Below are positions 45,700 through 56,893 of a stretch of DNA of 64,000 bases, piece after piece; position 1 is the first letter of the stretch, and every line of letters begins with the position of its first letter. The notes under the pieces are model-generated. The model did no database searches and was not told the origin of the DNA. It saw nothing but the letters and a program-made list of their open reading frames with translations. The DNA lies in contig JAUCEF010000005.1 of assembly GCA_033558025.1 (NCBI GenBank), positions 7,006,001-7,070,000 of the forward strand, in the 5' to 3' direction. The position numbers and the translations under genes were made by a program. Origin of the DNA: Phytophthora sp. 'mugwort'. Its lineage: Eukaryota > Oomycota > Peronosporomycetes > Peronosporales > Peronosporaceae.

Positions 45700-47440
45700 T
45701 CCACCCAGTCGGTCGTAGATCATCACCTTGCATCCGCTATTATCAACACGCCCATGCTTCCTATGTGGCATCGCACCACCAGATACCACCAATAGTATAC
45801 CTTCGACGGAGATCGAACTCTATCCCCGCGAACAGAGCTTTTCCGTTAAGCGACAAAGGCGTTTGGTTGTGGTGACACCAGTCAGATGTCAAGTGCAGGC
45901 CAGCGACACGGTCGTCGTTCTTGGCATTGTTGGTGTAGTCTGCGTGCTCTTGGTGTCGGACTCACGCTCCGTGTCTTCTCCGGCCAGTTTTTTCTGAGTG
46001 AGAGAGGGCTGGAGGTTCTGTCCACAAATGAATCGTCGTCTCCTAATTGGATAAAAAACTAAATAGACTTAAGTACGTTTTATATATATATTCACCCCAC
46101 TTTACAGAGACCAATATCCGTTTGCAACTACCGATGTAGCCTTTGCAGAGCATCGGCAAAAAGACAGAAAAGCACAAAAATAGCAACTCCGTTTTGGTCG
46201 CCGTTGAGCACCTTTGAGTACTTACCATTTGGGTGTAGCAAACGCTACTGTGCATGCTATCCTACAATCGCCCTTCTAAACGCCTAACGACCCTAAGAAG
46301 GTGACAAAACGCTAAGCCACAAACTGCGAAAGAACTGTTGTATTGTGCTTTTCCCCTCAAAAGGTACTTTGCAGGCGCTCTTTGGGTTAAATGTGCAACG
46401 AGCCACTGGTGCAGAATTAGCCTTTTTCGTCCAAGGACTGTTGGTCTGATGGAGTCACACAGCACCGGCGGCGAGTATATAAACTCACTTTCCCAATCAA
46501 AGTAAAGTAGATTTTGACTGAATATATTTATAGGTGATTTATCCTGGCTTGCAATACAAACTATAAGTTGCTTATAAATGAAACTTAGAAAGCAGCAAAT
46601 TGGGTGCAGTTGATACTGTGAATTTCGGCTAAATTTGACTTCCTTAGTCGGTTGGGCAAACCGCCCTATCAGTCCCAAAGAGATAGACTTAATTTCAGGA
46701 GCTCGAGTAGCAGCACCACGCTGTAGACGTTGCTGTCCAGCAGCGAGCGCGAGGGCTTTAAGTGTTCACTGTTTGAGCATCGTCGAAGCGGTTGTGTAGC
46801 GGTCACCTGGTAACGGCGACAGCAGCAATTTAACGGGAAGCATAAGCACGAGCGATTCGGTGAATCGCTAAGTTCGGCGCGCGGGGGGGGGGCACTTGGT
46901 ACGCAGTGTCGGGGCTGACACGTGAGCAACGTGTGTAGATGACCCCACGGCACCAGCGAGCCGCCGCCGATCTCGAGGGCCATTTCGTGCATGGCGGTCG
47001 CATAGTAATGTGAGCACGTTTCCTGACCTTGATGCAGCTACTCGTCATGTTACATGTGCATGTTGCATTTTAAGGTATCACCTAGCAGTTATCCTTGTAA
47101 CAAAACACAAAACTTACAGGGCTAGTACAGACGGGCTTCAAAGCTACTCAAAGCTACTCAAAATGATCATCGCCGACCTGGATTCTAAGGGGCCCGATCA
47201 CGTGTCATGGGCCGGGGGCAACGGCGAAGTAAGCAGTGTGTCCACTGGTGTCGCAGTTGTGACAGCGATCCTTCGTCGCTGCCGTCGTCCATGTTGAATT
47301 GGACAGCACAAAAGCCGTCTGAAGCCTATTACACAATCGATTATATCGTATTAAATAGTTTGGGTCATTCCGCTGGCGATTGGGCCGGAGCGATTCAATC
47401 GGAAATTTGGTGTAGAACGTCCAATACAGCGTACCCGTAA
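45700..47440. other. Unassigned region with a G10 run
   Basis: No supported gene. A G10 run lies at 46883-46892 and the word AAAGCTACTC is repeated in tandem near 47141-47160. A minus-strand frame of 138 aa (46262-46678) has no features of a real protein. Confidence 0.4.
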
Positions 47441-47559
47441 GGGGGAGGTTTGGCTGGGCGGTGCTGGTTCCGATTCTAGTTCTGTCGTCAAATTGCAAAA
47501 CGCGAGGGGTAGCTTCAGCACTGGTTTACTCGTATTTGGAGCTGCTGGTTCTCGCAGCT

Positions 47560-48540
47560 CGAGACGCGCCGCTGACACTTTTTGTTTCGTCGCAGCAGAC
47601 AACCCCTCTCCGTCCTCAAGCTAACGCGCGAGATGGCCCTGACTCGGCCTTTCGCCACCGTGGACAGCGAAAGCGTGTCGTCGTAGTGCACACCTGCATC
47701 GGAAGGTGCTCAACTGACCCGAGAAGCGGAAATTCCACCACGGCAACCGACTGTTCCCGCGACAAAGGCCAGGAGGTCCAGGGGTGTTTCTTTCAATGAG
47801 AGCAGTGTGCTCGAATGGACCGAGAGCATGGTGGAAACCCTGATGCGGTTGCGCTACGACACGTTCGTCGCTCGTTGTTTTGCAACCCCAAAAACAACGC
47901 AGCTATCGGTGCAGCATGGCTCCTTTTTGCTTCGGAGATGAGCCGCCTCCACAACAAGGCCATCTCCACGGAGCAGTGCAAAAATAAGGTGGTGATGATT
48001 TTGTTTTGGGATGCACTTGCTAACTCTACGAGGTTAACTAAACAACTCGGCTCGCTTTCAATTTTGTAGGTTAAATGGCTTAAACGCAAGTGGGCTGAGT
48101 ATAACTCGGACCTGCACGCTACTGGCAAAGCTGAGACTCCGGTGGTCGAACCGCCTGGACTGGCCTTGATGATGGGAGTATTGCGCGATGTAACTAATCG
48201 ATCATATTGCAATGCTGGTAAGAATAAGTTTCGAATCGACTGTTATTCTGTATACATACCGCAGTTCCTCAGGTATGCATGGCCAAACACTAGCAGATAG
48301 TGAAGCAGATGTCAATGCCGAAAAAAAATACATGTATTTTCGCCAACGGCACCAATGATGCCGCAGCCGACACCAACGACGACTCGGTTGATGATGATGC
48401 TGCGTCACAAACTACTAATCAAAGAAGCGCAAGACGATGACGGACAGCTTTGAGTTCGGCATGAAGAGCATGGCGGACAGTTTTCAAGCTATGGCCGATA
48501 CCATGTCAATGCCGAACTCCTACCGCTACTAGCTGCGACG
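47560..48540 (+). pseudogene. Myb/SANT-like protein gene of the PIF/Harbinger element (frameshifted)
   Basis: The accessory DNA-binding protein that in PIF/Harbinger elements helps the transposase reach the transposon ends and nucleus. The domain starts at about 47810 (LEWTESMVETLMRLRYDTFV) and continues after a one-base frameshift near 47870 with CNPKNNAAIGAAWLLFASEM and ISTEQCKNK. An 81-bp intron (47989-48069) then joins in phase to VKWLKRKWAEYNSDLHATGK and PPGLALMMGVLRDV. The three Trp positions fit a Myb/SANT helix bundle. A C-terminal Met/Ser-rich helix (SFEFGMKSMADSFQAMAD, about 48445) ends at TAG near 48530 in another frame. The start codon is not certain. Only one or two frame changes separate it from an intact gene. 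Confidence 0.65.
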
Positions 48541-48719
48541 TCGCGCGGAGAATTGGCCAACGCTTCGAAGCGTTGACGCGGCGCCTGGAGGAAAATTCGC
48601 TCAGATGCAGATGCAAACGCAGATCTTGGTTCAGCTTGTTACAAGTTGGGGTGCAACAATGACAAGCAGTAATATTGATGTTAATATTGACAGCTAGCTT
48701 GGTTTAGTTAGAAGAATAG

Positions 48720-49918
48720 TCTTTCAATATAATCTCTTTTCGGCTTTCGAATTTTGACGTGCTGGATGGTTTCACTCCGGTCTCGACTTGACGTTTTCGC
48801 ATTGTGTTTGTGCTTTCAGTGTCGTCATCGTCTTCAAACTCGGTTTTATCCAAGAAGTTGGTAAACATATCGCGCAAAACAAAGCATGAACAATGATCTT
48901 CACCGATGCCTCTGGTGTCTGCTCTTCCGCCGCTCTTTTAAGAAGCCGAAAGCACCTTCAATTACCATTTTTTTGAAGAATGATAGAAATTGTAGCGAGC
49001 CTGACGACGCGCCAATAAACACCCTCATCCTTGGCCGAGTAGAGTGTCATGACGGCAGGGCCAATACCGTAGCCCGAATCAGTTACATGGAAACCATGGG
49101 GAAGGAGGTGATCAAAATGTCGACCAAACCTTGAATGCTGCAACGTTTTGGAGTCACTTCACGAACCCGGGCGAATGTCGAACGATATGAAGCGCTTGAG
49201 GTGGTCGCAAACGACTTGCACATTTACAGAAGGATAACCTGAACAAATATTGAGAGCTTAGCCATTTAAAAAGCACAAGATACATCGTTCAAAATCGTCT
49301 GGACGCTTGATAGCAATGCGGCTGCCGTCGATTGCGCCGCCCGCAAAACCGAAACCCTCTCTTCTTGCAGAAGGCTTCCGCAGTAGCATCCCATTCGTGC
49401 TGTGATGTAGGTAATCTAATGTGCGCAGTCCGTAGCGAGATTAGACCACGCACTAAAGCGTTTACATGCACAATACACCACGTCTTTGATACACCAAGCG
49501 CCTGTGCAGTCTCGCGATAGCCACCACAAGACCCTAATTGAAATAGCATGCACGCTACTCCCCTTTCAAAGCTAGTTGTAGGGAACAGCAGGAAAGTGAA
49601 CACGCAGCATACTACACAGCTGCGCAAAACTTGTTTGCGAGCAGCGCAAACAAGTCCCGCTGAACCACGTATTATAGCATGGGTCGTGCAGCATAAATAA
49701 AAGTCAATAAAAGCCTCGAGGGTATACACATTCATACGAACATTACGGTGCATCAGAATCACCGCTGTGGCACATGTCTGCATGGACACGCGAGCTAAAA
49801 CGGATGGTGATGGCATTGTCAAAAGCGCAGGATCGTAAATGGAAAACCCAAGTACCACCTGTTCGATGTGGTTCTCGAGTTCTTGAAATGCGATACCTAT
49901 CCCTATTAGTTTAACCAA
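48720..49918 (-). pseudogene. PIF/Harbinger transposase (DDE_4), lightly decayed
   Basis: The N-terminal frame (49289-49918, 209 aa) reads FQLGSCGGYRETAQALGVSK, a helix-turn-helix-like region, and LPTSQHEWDATAEAFCKKRG. A one-base frameshift near 49350 leads to GGAIDGSRIAIKRPDDFERC (first catalytic Asp). A short intron (GTATCT...GTTCAG) joins in phase to YPSVNVQVVCDHLKRFISFD, then DIRPGS, one TGA, and HGFHVTDSGYGIGPAVMTLY (second Asp). The final Glu region is decayed towards 48900. It is convergent with the Myb-like gene inside the same terminal repeats. One frameshift and one stop mean it is probably inactive but recent. Confidence 0.75.
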
Positions 49919-49984
49919 TCAACTACGACTTGTGCAACAGAACCAGAACCGGAACCAGTACGTCCTGCCGAAACTAGCTCCTAA

Positions 49985-52900
49985 TGTTGCTCGGGTGTCA
50001 GAGGTGTTGTCCACACCACATGGTACCTCTGAGGAGCGACACGTTATTCACCATGTAACCCCGTTACATCCTCCCTTACAGATTCGGTTATCGACTAATG
50101 ATGTGCGAGGAAATATGGGTCTTTCACTTTTTTTTCTTACTCGCACAGTCGAAAACCGTAGACAAGCGGCAGAACTCTTGCGCTGCGGATCGTTCCTCTC
50201 ATAGAACATTTGGCAGGTTGCCCGGCAACCCCTAAGGTCTCCTTTCACCTCGACCCCAAAAGCATACCCCGAAGGGGAAGCTCAAGCGGCGCCTCGGTGA
50301 CCACTCGGTCCAAGTCTAAGGCTGCAAAGCCGAATTTAAACCAGCTAATCCTCGTGGCAAAACGCCAAGCCATTGGACGATGTTGTTGCGGGTGCAACTC
50401 ATGGCTTTCAGCACCAGTCGCTGTTGACCCGACGAAGGACTCGAACTCTTGTCTGCGTCGTTCCACATCCGTGCCTCCGGACACTAGTGCATTTGTCTTA
50501 CGGCAATGTGGGACCTCTACCTCTTACGGAGTTTAGGCTGGCAGACCACAACAGATAATACCGGTTGAAGGCACTCCAGTCATGACTCCCTCGAGATGAC
50601 GAAAAGGAGCTCCAACGAACGCATGTCAACTCAACATACCATTCCCGCCATCAAGCGAGCTTGGTCTGGTAAGCGATTTTGCTAATTTGCACGGTATCAA
50701 TATCGGCGCTGATTTTTTGTGTACAAATAAGGAGCAAGAAATTATACAGCAGAACAATGCCCGCCTTGCCTCAGATCGAATGGCAGCCAAAGCTGTCACA
50801 GCAGCTCGCGGCGGGTCGATCAAGTTCGTCAACCATCTACTTTTCAGTCCGGCTTCAACGTCCTTATTTTGGGACGATTTAACTCGCTACAAACGTTTTG
50901 CAGTAAAACAAGCAAACTCGAGACGCTGATGGTCTCATTGAAGCCGTTAATGATGCGTTTGTGGCGATGATCAGTGCCACCGCGAAAAAGCGCTTTCTTA
51001 CGCTGCAAGCTGTACTATAAGCGGTGATATTTGTACTGATAGGAGCGGGCAAACTGTCACGGTGTCTTCCGTGATCTGCTGATGCAATGCAGCTGTCATT
51101 CCAACATAAACTTCAGTTTCTTGGAGGGAGGTATTTGAAATAGATAGATTCAGACCTTGTTCGTATCCCCGGTAGACTGTGGATATGGATCCAGAGAAAA
51201 CCATTTTTATGAGCTCAAGTGGGACGCCGACCTTATATGAATCGCGCACGACATTTCTGAATAGAAAGCACCTAGTAGATCAATCGCGCATCGAACTGCG
51301 CAAAAGGCGCGCCAAACCGACTCCTGTATTAGGTAGGTTTATGCATCTGCGACCTCCAACATGGGTTGTCTTGAGTTTCCTGAACGCTGCGATTTTTCAG
51401 ATTAAATAGTTACTATACTGGAAGCATGATGGTCCCTATGTTTTTAGTGATAGTAGTAATTATTACTATAGAAGATTGAGCTTTAATCCTCCTCCCGATA
51501 ATCATATTCTATCTACTAACCGGGCCTCTTTTCGTCGTTCCCTGCTCCCCCCTCGCTCCTTGTTTTCCTGTTCAGAAGCCATTGCTGAATGTCTACATTC
51601 CGGTACTCCTCCAACTCCTTGTACCCCACATCTAACGGAACTCCGTTCCCAAAGCACCTTGCCACTTTATTGCCTTTCCATTGCCAAATTGGCAAGCCAG
51701 TCCGCCATCTTCTTGCACGACCGGTAATGATGATTTCCTTCTGAAAATTTTGTACAGATCCGCAATCGTTTGCGTTAGCCAATACATGGGTGTTCGACGT
51801 ATTATCCTCATGCGAAGGATGAGACTTCTGCCACAAACAATATGTATCGCTACTGCAAGCAGCCTGAACAGATCTACGAATACCTCGGAATTATTTGTCG
51901 TTGCTCTACTTCCCGGTGCCGTCAAAGCTGCCTAACTGATATGCGCTCCTCCTTTTTCTCTCCCAATTTGTATGATCACGCAACCATTCTCTCAGGGTTT
52001 GTGTTCCCCCTGGAGCCTCCCTAAACAAGCACTGTCAATGCTGAGGCTGGGTTGTCTCTGCCTCCTGATCTCCCTCCCGCTGACAGTGTCAGCAGATATG
52101 TTCCGCTACCTGCAAAGTTTGGCGCAGAGAGCTTCGCTATCGGGTATTGCCCCATCTACTGTCTGGCATATGCCTCGGGTACGCTCCTCCTCGATCCCTG
52201 TGCCGCTTCTCTTCCGTTTTGTTCCTTCCGACCGGACTGGTGCATCCGTCTACGATCCATCATCAGATAACTGCCAATGTGGTACAGACAGTTCTCTCCG
52301 CTGTGATAGTGTAAGGACCCAACACATTATCACTCACTGGGGTTATTACAAGGCAGAATGTGCTAAACAAAACTGGTACATTCTGACTTCCGGTTCGTTG
52401 TGACCGCAGTTCATTAGGTCGGTTGCGACTGCAATGCAAGTGGCCGTGATCTCGACAGGCCAACCTCAACAGCACTCTGCTCCCTCACTTTCCATTTCTG
52501 AAGCCTTGATTCGAAGCTCCCGATACCGTCTCCTACCACTTCATCCACGGCGCTCGGCTATCTAGCGCGCAGCAGCTTCAAATATATCGCCACTGCTCCA
52601 AGCATTCACTTATCAGTAAAGAGAGGCGGAGCCGGAGGACGGTATCGTGAAGATGATGTCGCGTCCGCACCCCTCGAATGTAATATCGGTCAAGCGCTGT
52701 TGAACCCACCGGACGAGAACATCCTCGCTGAAGAGCCAACAGAGGAAGTTTATGCTGGGTAGAGTTGAGCGAGAAATTTGCGGGCAAGATGGCGATGTAA
52801 GCAGTCTCGACGAAGAAGACGATAATGCTGCTTCTACCGATACGACGCCGAGAACTTGTACACTGAAGAGCTAAATGAGCGTCTATTTTTAATGGATGAC

Positions 52901-53090
52901 ACAACTTTGCGTTAGCGCCGATGCGATGGGGGTACCTTCTAGAGAGATTATCGGGCTTCCAACGATGCAGAAAGTGTCTAGAAAGGAGCTCGCGCATAAG
53001 CAAGGCCACAAGCAGCAAAAGTGGTAGATATTTTAGCGGATCAAACGCGTCAACTCCGAGTCGACCGGCTGCTGCAACCTTTCGTCTTCT
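49985..53090. other. Unassigned decayed repeat region
   Basis: Coding-like pieces occur in shifting frames: near 50690-50930 (EQEIIQQNNARLASDRMAAK), near 51180-51400, and at 51972-52403 and 52052-52270 (LSLPPDLPPADSVSRYVPLP). They may belong to one or more retroelement gag genes, but no diagnostic motif is present. Confidence 0.35.
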
Positions 53091-54062
53091 TTGGTATCAC
53101 GGGGAGCCACACACAGACCTAAGAAACGCGATCTATCCACGCTTGACAAGAGCCCAATTTGGCATCTGATAAAGGCACGATTGCGCAGCGTTCTAGTATT
53201 AAAGCGTTGTGAGCCAGAACAGAATCGCTTATGGTGCCAGGGGGGCATCAACCCCCTTCCCCCCAGCGACGATATAGGGGAGATGTTGCGGACGCGCTTC
53301 ACCATTTCTCAATTTGCTACGCCACGAGCAGTTCTCACCACGCCTCCCCTACTAGCTGCCTAAGGAATGCCGCAGTCGGCGATTTTTCCAGCTTCTTTGA
53401 ACTCACCCTCCACAACCTCGCGTCTGGCATCTCTCGCAGCATCTACCGCTCCGGACCAAGCATCTACAGCTCAAGACCAAGGATCGCAGCTCGCGTACGC
53501 CCCCGGCAGCTCGTATGCTTCAACCTCGGTGTCAGCGGAACTAACGGCGGTGGGGTTGCCTCTCGTGACGGATGGATTCCTGTCACCGTCGTCTACGCCA
53601 GCGTTCCTTTCATCGCCATCCATGGCTACGACATCGGGAACCTCATTGGAATACACACCGCCATATACCCGATTCGCATCTACCATGACGCTTGCAAGCC
53701 CCGATGCTTCTTCCGCATCTCCGACCCAATCCTCGTCGACTCCTGCTACACCGATCTCCATTTCCGTATTGGCGCAGGCCACAACGACGTCGCTTGCATC
53801 GTCACCAACAGCTTCACTGGTCTCTGCTACTTCCGTCCATTCGAACATGTTTCCTGATCCAGCAATGCGATTGGAAGACTGGGTGGAAGGTCGAGGTGAG
53901 CTAGGGCAAGCAACGCTCCTGCTGATGAGGATCGCCATTATAGTACAGTCGTCAACATTGCGAGCTATGCCTACACGAGGGCCACTATCGCTCGCCACCG
54001 CACGACCTTCAGATGCAGGGGTATCGGCGAGCTTCGTGCAAAGTCAAGTGCGAGCTTCGTGA
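53091..54062 (+). pseudogene. Ser/Thr/Ala/Pro-rich open frame interrupted by one TAA
   Basis: Two frames (53091-53363 and 53367-54062) lie in the same phase with a single TAA between them, so a 323-codon frame would be open but for that stop. The first part is basic and mixed in composition. The second is strongly low-complexity (Ser, Thr, Ala, Pro) with a short ordered end (RLEDWVEGRGELGQATLLL). It lies directly upstream of the MULE relic and could be part of it or of an unrelated gene. I do not recognise it. Confidence 0.4.
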
Positions 54063-54099
54063 CAACGTTGCTCATACGTGCCACAACGATATGGTTTGT

Positions 54100-55101
54100 A
54101 CAACAGCGACATCAAACGCCACTGACCACAATGAAGGAAAAGGTGGACGAGACAGCTGTCACGAATCTCGTCAAGATTGCCAACCAGATCTGGCGGATGG
54201 TAAAACGATGCGTTCTACGTCTATTAAGAGATCGCGGACGTGTACGGACTGGCCCGAGACTAAGACTAAGAACTGAACCGGGTGCGTCGAACCCGCCGAC
54301 TGCACTTTGGTGGTGACTTGCACGGTCATATTGAAGTGCCTCCTCCAGCACTAGTGAACGGAACCACGATCAACATCATCCAGTTTCATTATAGTTACCG
54401 AGAGGAGGAGGCACTTCACCGCATCATCAGCTGGGCCCATCCGACGCTACGCCAGCTCTTGAAGTACAGGAATACTACGCTGTTTATCGACAGGGAACTT
54501 CCCGTTGCGTTCCCCGGCGGTTCCACCAGTGTGTAGTGGTCATGTGTCACGACACAGCACACTGATGGAACGGCCGGGGGAAGCAGGAACATAGCAACCA
54601 GTGGCACGGTTGCTTATTCCACTGGAAGCAAGCCTAGCGAAAGCGGATCAAGAAACTGCGGATCGGTGAGCGTGAGGCCAAGATGGCGATGGAGGCTGGC
54701 AATCTAGACGTGCTTACTGTCATCCCGGTTAACCAAGTAGAGACGAGGGGCATCACCTCTGTCAAGGTCTACATCCAGCACCGTTGCCAACCAAGAGGAG
54801 GGAGTGGTGTACTCAACGGATACGTGGAGCGAGATTTCGACGTACTTCCTACGTAATTGGATCATTATGTTTTCGGTGGAGCTCACAAGATCAATCATGC
54901 CGTTGTTTTACCGTACCAATAATCCACTGGAACGGTTCAAAAAGGGAGCAGAACAACGCATTTGGAGCTGCCCATCCGAACTTGCCGATGTCCATTGCAG
55001 TGATTGATGCAAATTCCCGCCAGCGTGTTCAGCTGCTGTCGGACGCCCGAGCTCGAGCTCCTCGTCACCCTCCGTACGAGCTACCGGTTGCTGTCACGTA
55101 G
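54100..55101 (+). pseudogene. Mutator-like (MULE) transposase relic A
   Basis: Pieces in order are EEEALHRIISWAHPTLRQLL and KYRNTTLFIDR (first catalytic Asp in the FID box, about 54480), then in the next frame RCVPRRFHQCVVVMCHDTAH. Further on are REAKMAMEAGNLDVLTVIPV (about 54670), SEISTYFLRNWIIMFSVEL (about 54825) and FYRTNNPLERF (about 54915). A frameshifted end reads AAHPNLPMSIAVIDANSRQR. This is the order of oomycete MULE transposases. The second catalytic Asp region is missing and there are several frame changes. No SWIM finger was seen downstream here. Confidence 0.7.
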
Positions 55102-56890
55102 TAGTCCTAGATCACGTTGCGGCGATTATATCACTAGCTTATATGCTCGAGTCGACTGAATACCCCGTATCATAGTAACTGCTGGCGCCGCTGGATCACG
55201 ATCATGTTGATTCCTATGTGGAGATGTAGCCATCAGGCTTTGTCTCAGAACTTGGCGGGTCAGTTATGTGACGCTAACGAGGTTTGCGTCGTCAAAGCAT
55301 ATTACTACTGCTTCAAAGCAACTTGAGCTCAAACCTGAGTCCAGTAGTCACTTCACTCGATGTTGGTATTAAGTTTCTTGTTGCATTGCTATTGCCGACC
55401 TGTGATGGCGTAACATTTTCCATCCGGTGATTAGCCACGGGTTGAGAGTCCAGTCATTCTTTCACGCATCGAAGGAGAGTATCGTATCTGCCGTATAAAT
55501 AAGTCTTCCATGCACCAGCAGATCGGCTTCGTTGCTTCAGAAATAGAGAAAAACTAGATGCTGAAAATGTACGTTTGTATATGGTGTCTTTGTCATCGGT
55601 CAAGCTGCTGATACTACCGTTGTTTCACTTGTCGTAGATGGGACCTCACATAAGTAGACCCAAAGTTGATCAGACCCGAATTTAATCCGCAAAAGGTTAT
55701 AGCAAAAGTCGATGTTCAACTTCTTCAGACTTCCTGAACCAAACGGACCTTAGCAACAGTTAAGCACCTTTGCGTAGTGATAATGGAGTCTTTTGTATCA
55801 CAAAACGGTAAGCAGATGCACGTTTTTTACTTGAGCTTGTATGATGTCGGTCATTGGGAACCCTCCTCGTATCTCACCGTAAAGTGAATCACAATTCAGG
55901 AGTTCACCACCGAGAGGATTGTCTATAGCACATCCTATCCGGCACATGATGACTGTAGTTGAATGAATCACCTCCCTCATGTCTCCTCATTTTGGTTGGT
56001 GGCCCACCTCAGTACTCATTTGGGGTGGAAGACAAGAGCATCTGGCACTGTTGCAGCTCGGTTCATTTCTTCCCTTGGTTAGTGTTCGGCATCATTTCCC
56101 ACTTCTTGAGCAAAATTCCCAAATTCGACGTGGTTTTGGACACCCAAATGCTATGTGGATTGGTCTGACCGACTTGATATACCGCGCCGCTGGACATCCG
56201 AAGACAGGCTCCCTGCCCGCTCAGAGTCTGATCCTGTTGAGCATGAGTCTAAGTATCATTTTGGGTTTGATGGCGTGATGCCCACCACCTTTTGTACTTG
56301 ATCCATGTGAGTCTCGCTATCGCCACTTCACCTCTGTGGATGTTAACCATATATTTGTATTTATTTTGGGTCTCCTGTTCCTGTCGATGCCGACCTCATC
56401 ATCGTGAGTAGTGGATGAAGCATGGTACTTTTTCCCGCCGACGCGTGTCTGTAAAGACAGACGAAGGTTTCACCGCATTATAATTTGTCGTCACTGCAAT
56501 GTCTGCGTGAAGGATCCCCACGGCTGAACTACTGCTCTCTCCTCTGATTTTGGTGTGTGGTGCTTCTCTGCTTTGCAAAATGTCTGCTTCAGGCCTACTC
56601 AATATCAATTCAGGATTCGACAAAGTTGAGGCGTAAATCTCGAAACCAGTTCGCTCTTCCGCTTGTCAACGGTAATGCGCGCATCACGGGTCTGAAGATG
56701 GCTGCCCCCCCTCCCCAGCGCAGTATGTCTATCTGCGAGAACCAGTCTGACACCCAACGAACTCATCACTTTGCCCCATGCTATTGTGTGTTCTTCTCAA
56801 GATTTCCGACCCCAGCCGTTTGAATCGCCAGCGAATCGCCAGACCTGTCACATTCGATGACTGTATGTTTTATGACAGTGTAATCAGATT
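55102..56890. other. Unassigned region
   Basis: Short frames only; the longest (55979-56278 and 56557-56823, plus) have no recognisable family features. No repeats with clear ends. Confidence 0.4.
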
Positions 56891-56893
56891 CCT

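Larger units (their letters stand above)
47438..49984. mobile_element. Two-gene PIF/Harbinger element with TAA target duplication
   Basis: The element proper is 47441-49981 (2541 bp), flanked on both sides by TAA (47438-47440 and 49982-49984), the usual TWA target site of PIF/Harbinger. The ends are imperfect inverted repeats over about 45-50 bp; the best part aligns GGTTCCGATTCTAGTTCTG on the left with GGTTCCGGTTCTGGTTCTG (inverted) on the right. It carries a plus-strand Myb/SANT-like gene and a convergent minus-strand transposase gene, the classic two-gene organisation of this superfamily. Confidence 0.75.

Noticed and set aside
46262..46678. Minus-strand 138-aa frame
   Set aside because: AT-biased random-looking sequence, no motifs.
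50420..50470. tRNA-like B-box word (GTTCGAGTCC) on the minus strand
   Set aside because: The flanking bases do not form a T-stem or acceptor stem, and no A box is in place.
53471..53998. Minus-strand 175-aa frame opposite the Ser/Thr-rich frame
   Set aside because: Acidic mirror of a low-complexity region; the plus strand has the longer frame. Neither is certain, and I kept only the plus reading.
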